Shown here piece by piece: positions 1 to 8,255 of a stretch of 39,747 nucleotides of DNA (position 1 is the first letter of the stretch; every line of letters starts with the position of its first letter). Made by a program: the position numbers and the translations under genes. This stretch comes from an uncultured Verrucomicrobiota bacterium (lineage in GTDB: Bacteria > Verrucomicrobiota > Verrucomicrobiia > Limisphaerales > AAA164-E04), in assembly GCA_913061285.1 (NCBI GenBank), contig CAJXVR010000023.1, positions 1 to 39,747 of the forward strand, read 5' to 3'. The notes beneath the pieces were generated by a model that saw only the letters and a list, made by a program, of their open reading frames with translations, was not told the origin of the DNA and did no database searches.

Positions 1-45
1 ACACTAGATCGCTCGTCGGCAGCGTCAGATGTGTATAAGAGACAG
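1..45 (+). other. Illumina Nextera adapter (non-biological)
   Basis: Bases 13-45 match the Nextera read-1 transposase adapter, including the 19-bp Tn5 mosaic end at 27-45. Bases 5-12 match the i5 index N501 (TAGATCGC) and 1-4 are the tail of the P5 primer. This is untrimmed library sequence retained by the assembler. Any reading frame running through it, including one starting at 31, is an artefact. Confidence 0.97.
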
Positions 46-536
46 CCATCCAAATCACCCACTCCAAGGGCTCGGGCTTGTGCCGCGGCTAAGGATTGTG
101 TCCCGAAGTCCAGAGCCCCTGCCCCGTCGTTAATCAATACGGCTGCAGGGCTTTCACCGCCAAAGCCCAGAAATAAGTCCAAGGCCTCGGAACGATCAAA
201 ATCGGCGACCTCAAACGTGGTTACGGGTCCAGCTGTCACCTCGCTCTCGCTCAGAATTTGGCCTTCAGCATCTACCCGAATAACCGACAACTCACCGTCC
301 TTTCGGAGCAAAATCACCTCAGGCACAGAATCTTGATCCATATCAACCAACTGAACCCGGGAAGCAGGCAAACCTGACTTCACAAGGCGCGGCGACAAGG
401 ACTGCGCCCTCGAAGACAACGACAACGAGCCACACAGAGCCGCGCCGATCGCCATACAAGCCGCTAGACGAGCAACTCCTGCCCTACAACCGCCAAACAA
501 CCCCATTCCAAACATGCGAATCTCAAACGTTCTCAT
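46..536 (-). CDS. Secreted FG-GAP/VCBS-repeat protein, N-terminal part only
   Basis: The gene runs off the left end of the biological sequence, so only about 163 N-terminal residues are present. From the ATG at 536 there is a basic N-region and a hydrophobic stretch (VARLAACMAIGAALCGSL) followed by SSRAQ, a plausible signal peptide. Then come FG-GAP/VCBS-type blades: VDMDQDSVPEVILLRKDG, VADFDRSEALDLFLGFGG and GVGDLDG, i.e. calcium-loop-like Asp-rich turns preceding beta strands. Such proteins are extracellular beta-propellers, often adhesive or ligand-binding; no catalytic residues are seen. The in-frame codons just before the start read ATG AGT TGA, so translation cannot begin further upstream in this frame. 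An internal ATG at 515 would still leave a signal peptide. No function beyond a secreted propeller can be stated. Confidence 0.75.
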
Positions 537-660
537 TCAACTCATCCGTAACCTTTCAGCTGCCATGAGACTCCGAACCACGCGCCTACAAGCCGATCCG
601 CAGGCAATTTTCTACAAGACAACTGCTGTCATTCGTTTCCTAAGACGTTTTTGAAGAAAT

Positions 661-694
661 CTTGCTGTTTTTTTGATTTTTTTTAAGCAGCAAG
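661..694. repeat. Inverted repeat around a T/A tract
   Basis: CTTGCTG at 661-667 is the exact reverse complement of CAGCAAG at 688-694; the 20-nt interior is almost pure T on the plus strand. It lies about 125 bp upstream of the FG-GAP start. It might be an operator or an A-rich upstream promoter element for that gene; the sequence alone does not decide. Confidence 0.3.
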
Positions 695-839
695 ACTGGA
701 CGCTGGCAACGGCGGCTACCCAACTCCAGATGGTGAGAACTAGCCCCCTGGAATAGGACCAGCTAAGTCGTCGTTTCAGGGAGGGCCAGTGAACATTCTA
801 TGTCGGATGGGGGGAATTGCGGGCTCGTTCAAGTCCCCG

Positions 840-863
840 CCGCTGCTGTCTGCCCAGCAGCGG
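840..863. repeat. Perfect 9-bp hairpin downstream of the radical SAM operon
   Basis: CCGCTGCTG (840-848) pairs perfectly with CAGCAGCGG (855-863) across a 6-nt loop. It is GC-rich and stable in either strand and lies about 150 nt past the radical SAM stop. No T-run follows on either strand, so it is not a classical intrinsic terminator, though it could protect or define the 3' end of the operon transcript. Confidence 0.4.
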
Positions 864-1011
864 ACTGCCAAGATCCTCACGGATATACCTACCATCTAAG
901 CCCATGGATGTCCCCATAAGACGATTCAACGACAGTGGAATCTGCTCACGTCACACACGGGTAGTGAACGCAGAAGGAATTTCCCGTCGTCGCTTGCGAA
1001 TTGTCGCTAGA

Positions 1012-2964
1012 CTATGCGTCGTCGCCGATCTGAGTCTTCATCCAGCCAGCTGTATTGACCCCTTTCGCTTCGGGCAAAGGAAGAGCGACAACTTCTCCTT
1101 CATCCTCAAAGTAGAGGCCGAGCTCATCCAGACGAGCTAGCGCGTCGTCGATCGCCTCGGGGGATTGCTCCTGAAACTCAGTCCGCACACGCTCGAGACT
1201 GACCGGCTTATCCATCGCATCGAGAAGATCGGCCTCCAACCCGCTCAGCTCGTGGATTACCGTATCGCCATAGCGTCCATCTTGGATACTCGATCGGTTC
1301 GTACTCCTTCGGATCAAATCAGCGGTCTGCTGTTCATCCATCCGAGTCCAGGCCTGAAGTTCAGCGGCAAGTTTACGATGCAGCGAGCGCAAGGTTTCTG
1401 GCACCTGATGAACACGCGAAAAGTAATAGGCATAGTCGCCCGTCGAGAACCCACTGGCAGCTCTGTAGCCCTCAGATAGAAGAATATCATAGCGAGGTTC
1501 AGGATCTGATTCGGGCAACCCCCAGCGTTCCGGAGCGACCTGAAGCGGTGCGCCGCGAGTGATTTGAACCGGAATCTTACTCATCGGAGAATCCAAGTGA
1601 CGCAAACGCGGGACCATGCGCAGCATTCTACGATAGGCTTCGATCCCCTCTCCAGGAAAGGAGTGAAGCAAGTTATAAAAGACCTTAATGCCGACGGCCC
1701 GGCCAACCCGCATTAGATAAACGCAACGGGCTGCCCTGACACCCTTGTCCATCAAGCGCAGGATCTCAGATGAAAAACTCTCGATTCCCGGCTGAACGTC
1801 GACGAAGCCTGCATCCGCCAAGAGCTGCATGTTTTCCTCCTGCACATTCGCTTTAATCTCGCATGCTAGGCTATAGTCGCGGTTCGAAAGGGCGGGAATC
1901 AAGGTGCTGTAATAGGAGTGCGGCAGAATATAATCGGCAAAGCGGAAGCGTTTCTCCCCCCAGCGTTCAGCGAGTACGTCGAGCTGTTCTAGCGCTCGCT
2001 CGGGCGATTTCTGACGGTAGGCCAAATCGGCGTCATGAATTCCACAAAAGATACAGTGTTTCTTCGCCCCCCACCAGCAGCCCCGGGAATTCTCGACCGG
2101 CATCCCGAAGGTCGAGATATCGAGTTTATGGTCCTGTGACAAACGTTTTAAGTCATCAAACCAGTTGCTATAGTCAGGAATCGGAATCTCGTCCATTTTC
2201 CAACGTTGCGCGGGCTTCGTTCTTTGAGGCGCTCCATGAGGACCTCTAATCACCAGGCCAGGGACATCTTCGAGCGGAATCTGGCCTGCCGAAGCGCGTG
2301 CCAGCCCTTCGATCACCGGCTCACCTTCGTCAATGCAAACCGCATCGACCCACGGGAAAGCCCGAATCAACATCTCGGCGGTCGGACTCCTGACTGAGTA
2401 TCCACCGAGGGCCACAAGCCTCTCCGGCGATCGAGCCTTCAATGCCTTACCCAGCGCGATAGACGCGAATGTCTGATCGAAAACACAGGTCATCCCGTAC
2501 AAGGTGAAGGGTTCCGCCGCGAGCCGATCGGCGGTTTCTTCCAGCCAAGCTGGAATGGTTTCGTCTCGCAGCTTATCGATCCCAGCGGTCACCGCATCGA
2601 GATCCTCAACGTCACCATTGTTAAAGGTCGGAGACCACCAAAGCTCAGCAATCGTTTCTGTCACCAACTGGCGCCGCCGTCCGACGGGCTGAACATCCAG
2701 ACTACCGGTGAAGACGTAGTCATTGAGCGCCCAAATCTGAGCGAGTCCCACATAGGTTCCCTCACGAAGAAAGCGCAGCATCTCAAGGTTGGTATGCTCA
2801 ACCCGGCAATGAATCCCTTCAGCCGCTAGAACCGATTTCAGGATTGCAAGTCCAAGGTTCGGTTGAGTGATATTGGTCCAAGGCAATGAGCCCAGCCAAA
2901 CAGACGGTTCGCGCTTCGCCGCCACTGAGGCCTCAGGCCTTTGGTACTGAACGTCGCAGACCAT
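1012..2964 (-). CDS. RiPP maturation radical SAM C-methyltransferase-like enzyme
   Basis: A 650-aa radical SAM protein resembling the RiPP-maturation family TIGR03975 ('bacteriocin maturation radical SAM protein 1'), whose cobalamin-dependent members methylate unactivated carbons in peptide precursors. The N-terminal half (about 21-245) has a B12-binding-like Rossmann layout starting WLGSLPWTNITQPNLGLAIL. The cluster motif RGCWWGAKKHCIFCG has cysteines 296, 304 and 307 (CX7CX2C, the family form rather than CX3CX2C). PGIESFSSEILRLMDKGV (392-409) and FYNLLHSFPGE (429-439) fit the SAM barrel. Residues about 570-628 look like a small winged-helix domain that could bind a leader peptide. Length is usual for the family. 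The ATG overlaps the stop of the upstream gene by one base (TAATG), so the two are translationally coupled. No transporter, protease or classic small precursor gene lies nearby. Family assignment is strong; methylation activity is inferred. Confidence 0.85.
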   Translation of the reverse strand: MVCDVQYQRPEASVAAKREPSVWLGSLPWTNITQPNLGLAILKSVLAAEGIHCRVEHTNLEMLRFLREGTYVGLAQIWALNDYVFTGSLDVQPVGRRRQLVTETIAELWWSPTFNNGDVEDLDAVTAGIDKLRDETIPAWLEETADRLAAEPFTLYGMTCVFDQTFASIALGKALKARSPERLVALGGYSVRSPTAEMLIRAFPWVDAVCIDEGEPVIEGLARASAGQIPLEDVPGLVIRGPHGAPQRTKPAQRWKMDEIPIPDYSNWFDDLKRLSQDHKLDISTFGMPVENSRGCWWGAKKHCIFCGIHDADLAYRQKSPERALEQLDVLAERWGEKRFRFADYILPHSYYSTLIPALSNRDYSLACEIKANVQEENMQLLADAGFVDVQPGIESFSSEILRLMDKGVRAARCVYLMRVGRAVGIKVFYNLLHSFPGEGIEAYRRMLRMVPRLRHLDSPMSKIPVQITRGAPLQVAPERWGLPESDPEPRYDILLSEGYRAASGFSTGDYAYYFSRVHQVPETLRSLHRKLAAELQAWTRMDEQQTADLIRRSTNRSSIQDGRYGDTVIHELSGLEADLLDAMDKPVSLERVRTEFQEQSPEAIDDALARLDELGLYFEDEGEVVALPLPEAKGVNTAGWMKTQIGDDA

Positions 2965-3824
2965 TAGAATTTCTCCAATCCAGATCGATCTGTGACAGTT
3001 CGCAATCCTTCAAAACTGGCTTTCGTAGCCGTAACCACTAGTCCCACTACGATTGAATCCACCACCACTATCACTGTGATCCCCACCGCAATCGACACAG
3101 GCTCGGCAAATTGTCCACCACCCAACCCAGTGGAAGCCCCCTTCAGGATACGGTCGAATGCGGCGTCGCTCAGCTTGATATCGAGCGCCGCGGAAACCGA
3201 CGCCGGCTTGGCAAGGAACGAATCGGTGAATCGCCCATCTTCAAGAACACGATGCATGTAGTGCACCACTTCGCGTTGCACCGGATCGGTGATCCGATCG
3301 ATTCGCGAGGGAGCGAGGGAACGGAGCGTATTGATCCCTTCCTCATCCAAGTCGACATCCAGCTTATCAGCAATCTCGCGGGGATCCTCGAAGAGCTCCA
3401 ATACATTAACCTCCTGCTCGATCGCCCTACTAAGGAGCCGAACGGAAGTGCTATCAAGAACGCCAGAGGCTTTGAGTTCCTCAGGCGTGGGAAGCACATC
3501 AGGCTCAGGAGGCAAAGGAATTGGGGGTTTACCATCGGAACCACACGTGAAGCCTCCCTCTGGATCCGTATAAACCACCCCGCCATCGCCGTCGAGCGGA
3601 CCTAACGCCTGCTCAATCCGCTCGGTCAGCTGGGCCGCCAGTTCCGCAGCGGATTTCCTTAAGGCATCACTCTCTGCCCCTTTAGTCACTGAGATGACGG
3701 CTGTCAGGCGGTTAAGAGCATCGGCGAGATTTCGTGTTGCCAGATCGAGCGCCGGAATCCGGCGGGTACGTGATTTGTCGATCAGCAAAAATGGACCGTT
3801 AGCTGAGAAGATGAGTTTGCGCAT
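2964..3824 (-). CDS. 286-aa protein of unknown family, candidate radical SAM substrate or partner
   Basis: I do not recognise this family. The start at 3824 is chosen because GAAAGGA stands 6-7 bases before the ATG; an upstream in-frame ATG at 3914 lacks such a site. Visible parts: residues 26-75 form an amphipathic helix (LATRNLADALNRL...); 76-116 is Gly/Asp/Pro-rich with the only cysteine (C94); 142-170 and 200-228 are two copies of a motif P-x2-[IV]-x3-L-D-[VI]-x-L preceded by a Phe, similar in style to RiPP leader motifs; GGG at 235-237; then 243-266, where 14 of 24 residues are Val or Ile; then a polar tail of 20 residues. There is no N-terminal signal peptide. It is the first gene of a two-gene operon and its stop overlaps the radical SAM start, which argues for a stoichiometric or substrate relation. 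Alternatively it is simply a C-terminally membrane-anchored accessory protein. Confidence 0.75.
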   Translation of the reverse strand: MRKLIFSANGPFLLIDKSRTRRIPALDLATRNLADALNRLTAVISVTKGAESDALRKSAAELAAQLTERIEQALGPLDGDGGVVYTDPEGGFTCGSDGKPPIPLPPEPDVLPTPEELKASGVLDSTSVRLLSRAIEQEVNVLELFEDPREIADKLDVDLDEEGINTLRSLAPSRIDRITDPVQREVVHYMHRVLEDGRFTDSFLAKPASVSAALDIKLSDAAFDRILKGASTGLGGGQFAEPVSIAVGITVIVVVDSIVVGLVVTATKASFEGLRTVTDRSGLEKF

Positions 3825-4645
3825 TGTTTGTCCTTTCGATGTTGGGAGTTGGCAACGAGAATGCGGCACTCCGGGACCAGAGATTCGCATTGCGATAGAC
3901 CAAGCAAACGTCAAATTGGCAAGCCTCAGAATTGATCGGCATCGTCACTCCCCATTCCCCAGGGACGCCCCCGGAGACAAGCGGGCCCAATTTGTCCGAT
4001 TTCACGATTCGCTGTTCAATGGGGTGTTTTAAGAAATCCTTCATCTCAAGCGAATCGATTGGTACTGAACCCCTTTTATGACCTTAGACAGTGTCAATCA
4101 ACCCCCATCGATCAACGCATCCTATTTGGAGGCAGCGATGACGGCTTAGGGGTCCACTTATCTTTCTTTATCAAGAGAAGTATCGAAGCATTGCTTACTC
4201 AAAAAAGAATCAATCGATCAACCGGAAGACGCCAATACCGGATTCCAAAAATCATAGAACCCAGGGATCAGTCGAAGCGACGGTCGCAATTTAGAAGAAA
4301 CCAGCCAATCAATGGAGCGCCGCGTTCCTCTGAGAGATTGCTTCTTTAGCCGGATAGGCCAATTGGACGACTCGGTTCTTCAACGTTTCCAGCAGAATAA
4401 ATACCCGGTGACGATTTGTCGTCCCAGAACGAGCGAAGCTCCCAGAGCCCCATCGGACCATGAATCCCAATTATGCAAGGGAGGTAACTGCATCCTCTTT
4501 GCCTACTCGAAAGCCTCTTGGCTGGAACGGCTCGCAGTACGCTCGGTCCGACTCGGATCGACTCGGATCGACTCGGATCGACTCCCTCATCATTCGGATT
4601 GTTCACTGGTCTCCATACGAATCCACTCATTTCGTTGAGCAACCC
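3825..4645. other. Long intergenic stretch upstream of the radical SAM cassette
   Basis: About 820 bp without a credible gene; short open frames on both strands have shuffled, Arg/Ser-rich compositions and no ribosome-binding sites. It should contain the promoter of the leftward 286-aa gene; TTGACG near 3918-3923 (minus strand) is a possible -35 but I see no good -10 at the right spacing. It also contains the decamer tandem repeat at 4541-4590. I searched it for a small RiPP precursor ORF and found none. Confidence 0.5.
4541..4590. repeat. 10-bp tandem repeat
   Basis: Three perfect copies of ACTCGGATCG (4551-4580), preceded by a degenerate copy (GCTCGGTCCG, 4541-4550) and followed by a partial one beginning ACTC (4581-4584). 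The 10-bp period is close to one helical turn, so the copies face the same side of the DNA. It lies 60 bp beyond the terminator of the kinase-FHA operon. It may be replication slippage or a multi-site protein target. Confidence 0.8.
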
Positions 4646-4668
4646 AAAACGCATCGCTTGAGCGATGC
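4646..4668 (-). terminator. Intrinsic terminator of the kinase-FHA operon
   Basis: On the minus strand GCATCGC (4668-4662) and GCGATGC (4657-4651) form a perfect 7-bp stem with a 4-base loop (TCAA), followed by G and TTTT (4649-4646). It begins 30 bases after the FHA stop codon, the expected place for a Rho-independent terminator. Confidence 0.72.
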
Positions 4669-4697
4669 TCGAAGGTGCCCTACGGTTTCATCGCATT

Positions 4698-5315
4698 CTA
4701 GAGTTTCGAAAGAATCCAGCCGAAGGCAATGAAAAGGAAGATTCCGAGACCGGCATAAATCCATCGCCTCACACCTGGTGTGACGTTGACCGGATTGCGG
4801 AGCTCCTGATCGTTGGCGGGGTACGAATGACTCGTCTCTTCGATCGACGCGGGCGGGGCTACCTCGGTCGTGGGATTGGATACGATCGCGGAGGTACTAA
4901 TGGCAGGTTCGATCACAAAAGATTTGTTTGAAGCTGAGCCCTCCTGCAAGCACGGGCTTTGTTCGTTTTCGTAGCGCCGCAATTCATCCATCGCTGAGAT
5001 CGCAGTCGCCTCGTCGTTCATCGGACGAGAAAGATCGAGTCGTGCCTCGATTTGGCCGAAGCGGATAATGTCTCCGTGTCTGACTCCCTTCTGCGCACGG
5101 ACACGAACCCCATTGACAAAGACACCGTTGCGGGAACCGCGTTCCCGGACGATGATTTCTGATCCAGCCACAAGGAGTTCGCAATGCTCCCCAGAAACTG
5201 ATCGATGCCGGATCACTATCCGGTTCTTGCGAGAACGCCCCACACTGTATTTGCCGTCCGCTAATTCACAAAAGGGCTCTGCAACATTCGATAAAATAAA
5301 CCCAAGTCCTGGCAT
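4698..5315 (-). CDS. FHA-domain protein with C-terminal membrane anchor
   Basis: A 205-aa forkhead-associated protein, predicted to bind phosphothreonine peptides. The FHA core spans about 18-95 with the expected residues: G26-R27 in YSVGRS, S41 and H44 in SVSGEHCEL, S61-R62-N63-G64, and N68-G69. Residues 96-180 are polar and probably unstructured; 183-202 (RRWIYAGLGIFLFIAFGWIL) is a single transmembrane segment at the extreme C-terminus, so the FHA domain should face the cytoplasm as a tail-anchored protein. The start at 5315 has AGGAG nine bases upstream; the open frame continues further upstream but that part overlaps the kinase gene and is not family-like. It follows the kinase gene by 22 bp and ends at a terminator, so it is probably the kinase's membrane partner or substrate reader. 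Confidence 0.85.
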   Translation of the reverse strand: MPGLGFILSNVAEPFCELADGKYSVGRSRKNRIVIRHRSVSGEHCELLVAGSEIIVRERGSRNGVFVNGVRVRAQKGVRHGDIIRFGQIEARLDLSRPMNDEATAISAMDELRRYENEQSPCLQEGSASNKSFVIEPAISTSAIVSNPTTEVAPPASIEETSHSYPANDQELRNPVNVTPGVRRWIYAGLGIFLFIAFGWILSKL

Positions 5316-5337
5316 CCGGAATTCTCCTGATTCGCGA

Positions 5338-8238
5338 TTAAAGATTCGTTGGATCAGACTTTGGGAGATTGATCCCTGCCGCCTGACACGCTTCCTCCGC
5401 TTCACGGCGAAAGGAATCGGCGAAATAGGTATTGGGCCAATCTCGACCTCGATCCCGGCCAGAGCGGTCCTTAAAAAACAACGTCTGCGCCCCTCGTCCC
5501 CGAACGATGTTTCGTCGAGCCTCTTCTCCACGTCCTAATTTCGCGTAGATCAAAGCACCTAAGAAAGAACTTTTTGCCTGACTCATCGGCTTCATATCAC
5601 TGGTTAGCCGAATCCGATTGTGCTCAGACAAAGCAAGATCCTGATCCAGAATTGCCAACGCGTCAGCGTATCGATGTTCACGAAAAGCGAGCTCTGCCTT
5701 CAATCTGGACAAAAAATCCTTACTCCAATCCGTTGCCCTAGACACGCGTTCGACCAGCACTCGGCACACCGCTAAGGTCGATTCATCGGCAGGGCGACAT
5801 AGCAAGCCCCTCACAAGACCATAGGCAATGGCCCCGTCAGCCGTCGAAGCTGCCGCGGTGAAGCTTCTCCAGCAGAGCCAATCATAGGTATCATCATCTC
5901 CGGTTGCGGCTGCAAGAGAGATTGCGCCGTACCATGCTGTCCTGAGTTCCGTCACCGGATTGGCGAGGAGCGCAACAAAGATCGCTAATGCCTCGCTGCC
6001 CCTGCCAGATCTCGCCAGCACTTCACCAAGCATCACCTCTAATTCAAGCAAGTCAGTTTCTAGACTAGCACCAGCTGCCAGCTGCTGTCGCTGCCCCTCT
6101 AGCATCTCAGTCGCCTCCGCGTGGCGGTCTTGCAGACAAAGAACGTCCATCAATGATCGGACACGATCTTTGTAGGCTATCCGTTCCATCAGATTCGGAT
6201 CAGGGGGCAAGTCAAGGTTTTCACGAAGAACCTTCTCGGCGCGATTCCATTTTCCTTGAGCGGCAAGAACGTCAGCATAGTGCCTAGGAGTCCTAAGGGT
6301 TTGGGGCGTTTTGATCGCACAATTCGGAAGCAACTCGTAGGCCGCGCCGAGAGCCGTTTCCGCTTCCGCTAACATACTGGCAAGCTGGTACCACCGTCCT
6401 TGACTATAACGACAACTGAGTCCCCACACCGGAAGCGGTGGTGTTCGTTCCATGAATTCAGAAAACAAGGCATCCATCTCTTTCATCGCCTGAGGCACAC
6501 CTTGCGGGCGCTCAAGCGTTACCATGAGGCGGGCATTGGATACTTGAAACCTCAGTTCATCTCGTGACACTTCGAGTTGACCGTCAGAAACCGCCGGGAG
6601 AAGACGGTCAATCGATTCGGCCTGTTCGTGAGCCTCGACAAAATCACCAAAATGGAAGAGGAGCTGCCAGATCAATCTCGAGCGCAAATTAATCTCTGCT
6701 GCTGGAGAATCGCTCAACGAATTCGTCGCCAAATCGTCTACGGCGTCAACCAACTCGCGCGCGCCTCGATTATTCCCCTGGCGCATCAAAGTCGGCACAG
6801 CATCCGACAACAGTCTATCAATGACGGCCGTCATCGTGTCTGCGCGCACCGATTGATCTAATTCTCGCTGCTGCGCGACGGCCTCCCCCTCCAAGGCGGC
6901 GTTCTTCTGCGTCAACACGAGAGCCACTGCCCCCGCCCCGACAACCAGGGCCATCGCGATGCCCAGAGAAGCGAACGAGGCAACCTTGTTCCGGCGTACC
7001 AATTTTTGAAAGCGATAGATAGCGCTTGGTGGCCGTGCAACAACAGGTTCGTTGGTCAAGAATCTCGTCAAATCTGCTGCCAGACCATTTGCCGTGTCAT
7101 AGCGTCGCCCCCGCTCCTTCTCCAAACACTTCATCACGATCCAATCGAGATCGGTCTCAATGCTTGCCGGAAGATTTTGAACGAATGATTTTGAAGCAGC
7201 AGCAGCGGGCCCCTTGCTCGCCATTGTCTGACTCAAGCGAGTGCTGGGACGAACAGGCTCTTGTTCACGGATAATCTTTCGCATCTCATCAATACCAGAC
7301 TGCATCAACTCCTTCGTCTCAAAAGGCGTACTCCCGGCGAGTAGTTCGTAGAGCAACACGCCCAGACTATAAATATCTGACCGAGTATCAATATCGAGTC
7401 CACTCATCTCCGCTTGCTCAGGACTCATATACGCAGGCGTGCCAATGAATTGGCTGTATTGCGTGTAGACCGTTCGCTCCGTCAACTCCTGTTGCGTCGC
7501 CTTCGCGATCCCGAAATCAATCACTTTGGGAACGGGCACCCCATCATGCAAGGTCACCATCACATTCGACGGCTTGATATCCCGATGAATAATCCCTTTT
7601 TGATGCGCATGCTGGATCGCTTGCGAGACCTTAATAAACAGCTCCAACCGATCCGTTACCGCCAATTTTTCCTTCTCACAATACTTGGTGATTGGAATCC
7701 CCTTCACTAACTCCATCACGAAAAACGGTCGCCCCGTATCGGTGGCTCCCGCATCAAGCACCTTGGCGATATTCGGATGATCCATTAGAGCGAGGGCCTG
7801 ACGTTCAACCTCAAACCGAGCAACCACCTGCTTGGTATCCATGCCCAGTTTGATGATTTTTAGCGCTACCCGACGTTTCACCGGCTCCCTTTGATCCGCC
7901 GCCCAGACCACGCCAAAGCCCCCTTCTCCCAATTTTTCGAGTAATTTATAGCGGCCTATGACAGTCCCTGCTCCTTCGCTCACCGGCATCTCAAAATCGA
8001 GCGTCGCCGAATCAATGGTTTCCTTAGGAAGAAAATGCTCTCGAGACTCGCTCGCAATGAGAAGATCTTCAACCCGCCTACGCAGGTTCACGTCATTACC
8101 ACAAGCCCCAGCAAGAAAGGCAGCCCGTTCCTCGGGCTCAAACTGGAGGGCTCGATCGAATAGTTCTTCGATTCTCTGCGTCTCGGGATTCATAGCGGCA
8201 ATCGTCTCATCAGTAACAGTGGCGCTTTTTAACTTCAA
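5338..8238 (-). CDS. Transmembrane Ser/Thr protein kinase with C-terminal TPR-like solenoid
   Basis: A Hanks-type kinase of the PVC-bacterial layout, 966 aa from the TTG at 8238. Residues about 16-90 are the short helical region typical of these kinases (RIEELFDRALQFEPEERAAFL). The catalytic domain (about 97-395) shows the Gly loop GEGGFG (104-109), K127 in VALK, E145, HRD 218-220 with catalytic D220 in HRDIKPSN, DFG 241-243 and SPEQ of the activation segment. One transmembrane helix lies at 420-442. The rest, about 445-966, is an alpha-solenoid with TPR-like pairs and should lie outside the cytoplasm, probably as a sensor. TTG is preferred because AGGTGA stands six bases upstream; ATG at 8193 (MNPETQRIEEL) matches the usual N-terminus but has a poor ribosome site. 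Upstream gene of a two-gene operon with the FHA protein. Confidence 0.9.
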   Translation of the reverse strand: MKLKSATVTDETIAAMNPETQRIEELFDRALQFEPEERAAFLAGACGNDVNLRRRVEDLLIASESREHFLPKETIDSATLDFEMPVSEGAGTVIGRYKLLEKLGEGGFGVVWAADQREPVKRRVALKIIKLGMDTKQVVARFEVERQALALMDHPNIAKVLDAGATDTGRPFFVMELVKGIPITKYCEKEKLAVTDRLELFIKVSQAIQHAHQKGIIHRDIKPSNVMVTLHDGVPVPKVIDFGIAKATQQELTERTVYTQYSQFIGTPAYMSPEQAEMSGLDIDTRSDIYSLGVLLYELLAGSTPFETKELMQSGIDEMRKIIREQEPVRPSTRLSQTMASKGPAAAASKSFVQNLPASIETDLDWIVMKCLEKERGRRYDTANGLAADLTRFLTNEPVVARPPSAIYRFQKLVRRNKVASFASLGIAMALVVGAGAVALVLTQKNAALEGEAVAQQRELDQSVRADTMTAVIDRLLSDAVPTLMRQGNNRGARELVDAVDDLATNSLSDSPAAEINLRSRLIWQLLFHFGDFVEAHEQAESIDRLLPAVSDGQLEVSRDELRFQVSNARLMVTLERPQGVPQAMKEMDALFSEFMERTPPLPVWGLSCRYSQGRWYQLASMLAEAETALGAAYELLPNCAIKTPQTLRTPRHYADVLAAQGKWNRAEKVLRENLDLPPDPNLMERIAYKDRVRSLMDVLCLQDRHAEATEMLEGQRQQLAAGASLETDLLELEVMLGEVLARSGRGSEALAIFVALLANPVTELRTAWYGAISLAAATGDDDTYDWLCWRSFTAAASTADGAIAYGLVRGLLCRPADESTLAVCRVLVERVSRATDWSKDFLSRLKAELAFREHRYADALAILDQDLALSEHNRIRLTSDMKPMSQAKSSFLGALIYAKLGRGEEARRNIVRGRGAQTLFFKDRSGRDRGRDWPNTYFADSFRREAEEACQAAGINLPKSDPTNL

Positions 8239-8255
8239 GAGGGCTCACCTGCTGA

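Larger units (their letters stand above)
537..1011. other. Non-coding stretch between the radical SAM gene and the FG-GAP gene
   Basis: I find no convincing reading frame here. It should hold the promoter of the leftward FG-GAP gene and the 3' end of the leftward radical SAM operon. Visible structures are an A/T-rich tract flanked by a 7-bp inverted repeat (661-694) and a perfect 9-bp hairpin (840-863). No canonical -35/-10 pair stands out. Confidence 0.5.

Noticed and set aside
810-870. tRNA-like T-arm (GTTCAAGTCC) near the hairpin
   Set aside because: No matching T-stem, anticodon arm or acceptor stem could be built around it.
3825-4697. Small RiPP precursor ORF next to the radical SAM cassette
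   Set aside because: No short frame here had a ribosome site together with a leader-like or double-glycine pattern.
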